DNA of 64,000 nucleotides from Agelaius tricolor (lineage: Eukaryota; Chordata; Aves; Passeriformes; Icteridae). This document shows positions 35,063 to 64,000 of the stretch, piece by piece (within the stretch, counting starts at the first letter, position 1; each line of letters opens with the position of its first letter). Location of the stretch: assembly GCA_023055355.1 (NCBI GenBank), contig JALJCS010000002.1, positions 8,456,001 through 8,520,000 on the forward strand. Reading direction: 5' to 3'. Below the pieces are notes generated by a model. It did not search any database. It had not been told where the DNA came from and saw only the letters and a program-made list of their open reading frames with translations. A program made the translations under genes and the position numbers.

Positions 35063-38000
35063 TGAAACTTACTGTGGTGCAGATGCTGAAAGATGAGTGG
35101 TTCATATTCCTTCTGGATACTGCCCGAAACTGGAGACTTGCAGTTCCAGCAGCACTGAAACCACTGCTATCCTGAAACTTGCTGTACTGCATAGTGGGAA
35201 GGGGTTTCATGTGGGTAGGAAGCGGTAGCCTTGCTGATATGGTGGTAATCTGCTGAAAAAGTTGGTGTGAGTAACTTTGGTTTGAAACCAAAGCTGGTTT
35301 GGAGCAAAACAGGGGAAAATACTTAAAGCAAACTGGAGTTCTTAATTTGATATATCCCATCCTGAATGCCTGATACATACAAGTGGAACAAGATTAGATT
35401 TTTAAGGGACTTAAAAAAAAAAATAAAATTAAGGCAGTATTTCAAAGCACTGGTATTTATTGTCAATGTTACTGACTTCTTTCCTGCAGCTGAGTGTTGT
35501 GTTTCTAGATAACTGCTGGTATTTGATTAGAGTAATGGATTTGAGGTTAATCTCAAGAACTGGATCCACCTGTCATGGCACCTGATTACTGGCAGCTTTA
35601 GTAATATATGCATTCACTACCAAGAAGGTTCTTGTAGCAAAATTTGTTTGTTGTTTTGTGGTTGGATTTGGTTTTGGGTTTAGTTTTTTGGGGTTTTTTG
35701 GGTTTTTTTTACTTTTAAAATCAGTATCAGCATACATTCTGTGCTGTGCAATACTGCCAGTCTGATCATTGAGAACAGTACTGTGCCATGCAAACAGTTT
35801 GGTGATTTCATCAGTTACTGTTAACAGGTTGGTAATATTTGGTTGTGGGTGTTTTGCTTCTCTGGGTGGGAGGTCTTATTGGGTCATACATCCTAGTTTC
35901 TAATAATTTGAGAGTAGTTTGTTTAGGATGCACTTGTAGAACTCTTGGTAAAGCTTAGTATTTGGATATAAGAAATGTAGGTGATTTGTTGCTATTCATT
36001 ACATTTTGAAAGGTAATCCAGACATCTAAAATAATATAAAATTGCTGCTCGTGCTTAAGACACCAGTAATACAGTAAAAGTGATGATGGTTTGTTTCAAT
36101 CTCTAGTACTTGTCCAGGTTCCCTAAATTTACACAAATTAAAGATTCTGTCAAGCTATTTTATTTTGTCCTCTATTTGTCCCTGGCTTTAATCTTTCCTT
36201 AATCCTGTGTAAAGAGATTATGTGCAGTATGTCACTAAGAATAACAACAAGCTGTTGTTTGGACTAGGATTTCTCTTGTCTGTTTGGTACCTGTTATGAC
36301 AATTTTACATTTTAGAGCTTTGCATCTCTGAAGAAATAATATCATATAAGCATTAGTATGGAAAAGGCCACTCCAAAGGCTTGTTTTAACCAGAAAAACT
36401 AGATTAGGCCCTTGCTTTTCCTTGGGTTAGTACAAAAGACAAAACCGAACTGCAGGTTTGAAAAAGAAAATACAGATAGACCACTGAGGAAAAAATTGCA
36501 CACCTGAGCTGGGTATGAGTGGTGAAAATTACAAAGAGTGCAGAAGTCTGTTGTAGTGAAAGGTGAATCTCTGGGCCATTTCTGTTCTAATCATTATGCT
36601 CTGTAATTCCAAAACATGTCAGTGTGGGGTAGATGTGATGGTGCCCAGACATTGTTGTCAGGGTATGTGGTTTTCACACCTTGTTTTGTGCATTTCCATT
36701 GAGTGGATTTGACACTTCCACTTGATCATTGAAGGAATGCACCAACTTTTCTGTACTTTACTTGATCAGGTGTTTTTGTACCCTAAAACTTAAAAGTATA
36801 CAGCAGAAACGGAGTAAGGCAATAAAATATATTACAGAACAGACAAAATGAATAATTTGGTCTGTGTTGTATTACACAGAATTTCTGGAGGGAAGGAACA
36901 ATTTATGTGAGGTTGTTTTGATTGCACATGCCAAAATATTAGAATTGGACAAAAGGAATAATTGTTAAAGCTGGTGATTAATATATACTCCAATGAAAAT
37001 TACTTGGAAAGCTGATAGGATTTAGGCACCAAAATTAGAGAATATAAAGGTCAAAACTTGAGGTTGTGTCTAGATCTTGTTCTGTTTATTGCAAATACAA
37101 GTTTTTCTCGTGTTATTTTTGGTACACTTTGTTAGAGAGCAAAAACTTGAGCATGAAATGCCTGCAAATTCTCCAACTTCTTAATGTAACTCTAGGAGTT
37201 CAAGCTAGGGCCATCTGTAGCAGATATTGCTGAACTCTGTCAAAAAAAGACCATACCTTAAACAATGCTCAATGATATTTGTTGAAACAGAGAAACACAA
37301 AACTTGTTACATTTCACTTCACATGATGCGCCTGTCTATACCTATATACAAAAATGCATACACAGTTTATCATTGCTTTAAATGTGATGCTGTGTTGTAA
37401 AATGGATATAAGAATACCCTCAAGGTTTTTGTGTTGGTTTGTTTTTTTAATATATACCTAGAGCTAACCATTGACAACTTGCAAGATGTGTATGCAGAAT
37501 GTATCTTAACTTGGAATAAATACACTTGATCATCTGCTTTTATCAGAGTCAACAAATAACCTTTTTGTCAAAAGGCATTATTGATGGTATTAAAGACTAG
37601 AGTGCATGCAGGCATTCTGGGGAATAAGATATAAAGCTGAACTCTGAGAAAAACAATTTGCTTAAATATATGAAAGTCCAATTTAAAATCTCATCATAAT
37701 TTGAGATGCCTATGTTACTTTTTGTTAAATCTGATTTTTAGCTTTGTTTCAGAATACGCTATTAACCAGAAATCTTATTTCACTGTAACTGTGGCTTTAG
37801 GGGAGGGGAGGTGTAGACGAGTGTCGAAAAAAATCTTCTTTGTAACTTTCCCTGACAAAATGAAGGTTGCTTGGTGCGAAGATTATTAATTGAGATGTCC
37901 ACTAGGCCAGTGGCATCTTGTCAGGTGAGATTCTTTCCTGCTAACAGAAGCAACAGGAAGTTAACACTCTGTGTTGTAACTTAGAGAAAGCAGCATTTCA

Positions 38001-39315
38001 ACTCAGAACAACTTAGAAACATTGGTCTATTGTCCAGGACGCTGTTTCCTTTACACAGCAGGCTGGTCTGCTTGAGAATGTATATTTCACACTCCTGGAG
38101 AAGCCAGTTTTGTTGTTATTTTGCCAGGCCTGTAAACCTCAAGCCTGAATCTTGTTATCAGCTGAATCAGAGTTTCTTAATCTGTTTGAACAGACCAGAC
38201 TGTAGCTAATTTTGGTGTAAGGATAAGTACTAGAGTATGAGAGTCCTTATATGAGAGTATGCTAAATTCTCAATCTCCTATAAAGATAGACTGATGGTGT
38301 GCTCCTATTGATTTGAGTTTTATTTTGTATTTTCAGACAGCAGAGGCAAAAGGTAGAGAATGTTATTATTCAGTTAGCATTCAGTGTTTGTTTGTGTATT
38401 AGCATTTGGGTTACAGGGAGTAAGTGGTACAATGAGAGGTTGTTAGTTTTTCCTAGTCTGCATAAATAAGTGAGTGACTCTTCTGAGTTTGTGTGTTTAA
38501 CATCAGGCCTTCATCTGAAGCGTTGGTGAGAGAGAGTATTGTGTGTAATGGAAGCTGGGGTTCAGATTCAAACTTGGATTGGGATTCAAATTAATATTCA
38601 AATTAATATTTGCATGGATTCAATTATTAATGTGATTCAGCATTGTTCAGTATGGATTCTTTTCCAAATGACAGTTCAGATTTAATCTTCCATACCAGTG
38701 CACGTAAGCTCTATGCTTCTCTCTGCAGGCCTTGTAAAACTTAACTCTTCAGCCATTACCATGCCTAAGAATTATGTGAACTTCAGAGCAAGATGTCCAT
38801 TTTTAACATATCAGTTTATGTGGGTGAAAAATGCAGTGGTTATCTTGCTGCTCCACCTCCCTTCCTCACTAACTTTTAAGCATAGGAAGCCTGCTTGCAT
38901 TACCAATCCAAAACACAGTATTCAGACCCTAAGTTTGCCGTGGCACCCTGCGCAAAATTTTTGTCCTTATGTTTTCCAGAACTTCAACCATGCCTTTGTA
39001 ATAGTTCAGGAAGCTGCTGCTGTCTACAAATTCAGAGTAAGGGCTTCTATCAGAATACACCAGCTTTAAAAACACTTTGCTGGTTCTAAGGAATTATGGT
39101 AGTAACCTCCACTCTCCAGTTTCTGTTTACACTAACCTTAATTGTACAGTAGGCACCTTCTGTGGCTTGAAAAATTTAAAGGAGCTAATTGCATTTATGT
39201 CCATTAAAAAGCACATACGGTTCTGGAGGGTGCTATTGTTTGATACAAGTAGTAGAGTGTCTTTTTTCTAAAATACTGTAAAACTACCTAGTCTTTTTTT
39301 TGTTGTTTTTTTTAG

Positions 39316-39550
39316 GGATCTGTGTGAGGATGACCATGTTCTGTGTCCTGTTCTTCATAACTGGATCTCAAAGCAGCTATAGTTTGGAAGAGAGCAGTGA
39401 ATATCCTGCTGAGTTATGAGAAACATTCACCAACATAAAACAGTCTGGAAGAAGATTTCTCTTGAGAAAATCAAAGAGCACAGAACCCTTTAATAAAACA
39501 GAATATATTTACCATTTCATAAGCTTTTGGCTGTTTGAGTCGTAAAAAAA
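39316..39550 (+). other. MAK: MAK 5' UTR part of the first coding exon
   Basis: The acceptor (T-rich tract, then TTTTTTTTAG at 39306-39315) starts an exon that holds 235 bases of leader before the ATG at 39551. Stops in the same frame upstream of the ATG support this start, as does the match of the protein N-terminus to mammalian MAK. Confidence 0.75.
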
Positions 39551-62564
<23,014 letters not shown>

Positions 62565-63743
62565 AAAATACCATCCTGTGTGGATATTACATGCTCTGTG
62601 AGAACCTGAAAAGCCTATTTGCTCCAGCTTTTCCTAAGACTATGCAACAGTAAAGAAGAAAAAAAGACTGTGTGTTCTATTATTTGTATAGCACATATAA
62701 CACCATGTAAAATACTGGCTGTAAAGTAGGATGCAATGAAGTATTGTGCAACACATATTGCCAAAACTGAGACGTAGATTTCACCCCATGTTTTCTACAG
62801 ATAGATCTCCTGTTCTCATAGTCTTTGCAACAGCTTGGGTTAGGGTTGTTCATCCAGTGCAACATCTGCTGCTGGGATGTGCTTGAAGCACACAGGCAGC
62901 ACAAAGAAGGGCTGAAGCAGAGCAGCACCAGGCTTCCAGGTGTTAGGCTGGTTCCTTAGCAGGAAGACAAGAGTGAAAGCACAGATCTGGCTTTGTGAAG
63001 AGCATCAGTATCCTGCAAGGATTTCAGAACTCACTTGTAACTAAGAGTTACTCAGGGTCTGTAAGATACAAATATTCATGTAGCAATGAGAACTGAAACC
63101 CTTGTAATGGGACATAGGCAATCCACTGATAGATACTACACAAGGAAGGTCTAGGAATCTGGCTGATAGAGGGCTGTTGAATGATACAGCAATATTGGAA
63201 AATAGCTAAACAATTACTGAATACTACTTACTGTGAAGTAAAGCCCAACAATCAGATTCTGCTGTTTTAATTCACTTGTAGCCATTTTTGGTCAAAGATC
63301 TGTAGAGATTTATCTCTGTCCTGTCAAGGGCGTGTCACAGTGACCTTTAAAGAGCCTAAATCACTGCAGTCTGTCAGTCATTTTAAGGGTGAATTCGCCA
63401 AAAATGCCTAAATTATCATTAAACTCGTATTTCTACATGTCTTTGTTGGGTGATCAGACTAAACTACAGAGTTTGAATAGGCTGCATGAGGAAGACTATT
63501 GGTGTGTTCTTCAAAGACATTGCTTTCGGTCTTAGATCTTAAAGGCCAATCTAGGTACCTGAAAACACTCACAAAACTTTAATAATTCAGTCTGTCAGTG
63601 TTTATATGCTCATTCAGTACTTTCCCCAGCTTTTATGCTAACTTTTATAATAATATTGCCCAAAGGATTTTGCAATGTATAGTGAATTTTTTATTAGGAT
63701 GTTGAGCTGGGCTACTTCTGTTAACAAGTGCATTTAGAATAAA
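62565..63743 (+). other. MAK: MAK 3' UTR with likely polyadenylation signal
   Basis: AT-rich non-coding sequence after the MAK stop. An AATAAA at 63738-63743 is the best plus-strand polyadenylation signal; an ATTAAA variant follows at 63884-63889. No other gene is seen up to 64000. In human the next gene on this side is a TMEM14 family member, but none of its exons are visible. Confidence 0.5.
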
Positions 63744-64000
63744 TGCTTTAGACTTTATAGTAACATTAAGCTTGTCCTTTTAAAGTAAAAACTGAGTATG
63801 CTCTTTAAAGATGTAATGTTGTTAATGATGACTTCAAGCATTTTAAAAAAATTAATTTATTTGTATGGCTTTTATAAATGAATATTAAAATCTAAACTCC
63901 TTTTGTTGACCCAGTGTGTCATAATATATGGGTTACATTAACTTCCTGGAACACGATTTAATCTAAAACAGTTGTACCAAAAAGTCAAATATTCTGTTAG

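Overview
The window is vertebrate nuclear DNA, almost certainly from a bird. Split genes have canonical vertebrate exon structure, the only recognisable interspersed repeats are CR1 non-LTR retrotransposon pieces (several with the typical avian CR1 3' tail), and there are no Alu, B1 or L1-like elements. The three genes read as close orthologues of human SYCP2L, GCM2 and MAK, which lie together at human 6p24 in the same relative order and orientation. I called families by remembered homology; no search was run.

Layout: (1) bases ~350-20224, minus strand: SYCP2L, about 26 small coding exons, from start codon MAQ at 20224 down to the window's left edge; the terminal exon is uncertain. (2) 20225-21423: a 1.2-kb GC-rich divergent region between the SYCP2L and GCM2 starts, with a TATA-like box before GCM2. 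(3) 21424-26152, plus strand: GCM2, five coding exons, 471 residues, intact. (4) 26153-33840: about 7.7 kb of gene desert with a possible GCM2 polyadenylation signal, a candidate regulatory element and two CR1 copies. (5) 33840-34640: CpG-island promoter of MAK with a non-coding first exon. (6) 39316-62564, plus strand: MAK, 14 coding exons that splice without a phase error into 652 residues, including an in-frame 75-nt exon matching the retina-enriched exon described for mammalian MAK. (7) 62565-64000: MAK 3' UTR and flank.

The genes are not a pathway. SYCP2L is a meiotic chromosome protein of oocytes, GCM2 is the parathyroid master transcription factor, and MAK is a ciliary and germ-cell kinase. 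They sit together as part of an ancient syntenic block, paralogous to the CILK1/GCM1/ELOVL5 block at human 6p12. The most unusual signals are in SYCP2L: an intron that appears to have AT-AC ends, a GC-AG intron, a microexon one base short of the expected phase, and a donor followed directly by a long T tract. I found no new multi-gene system.
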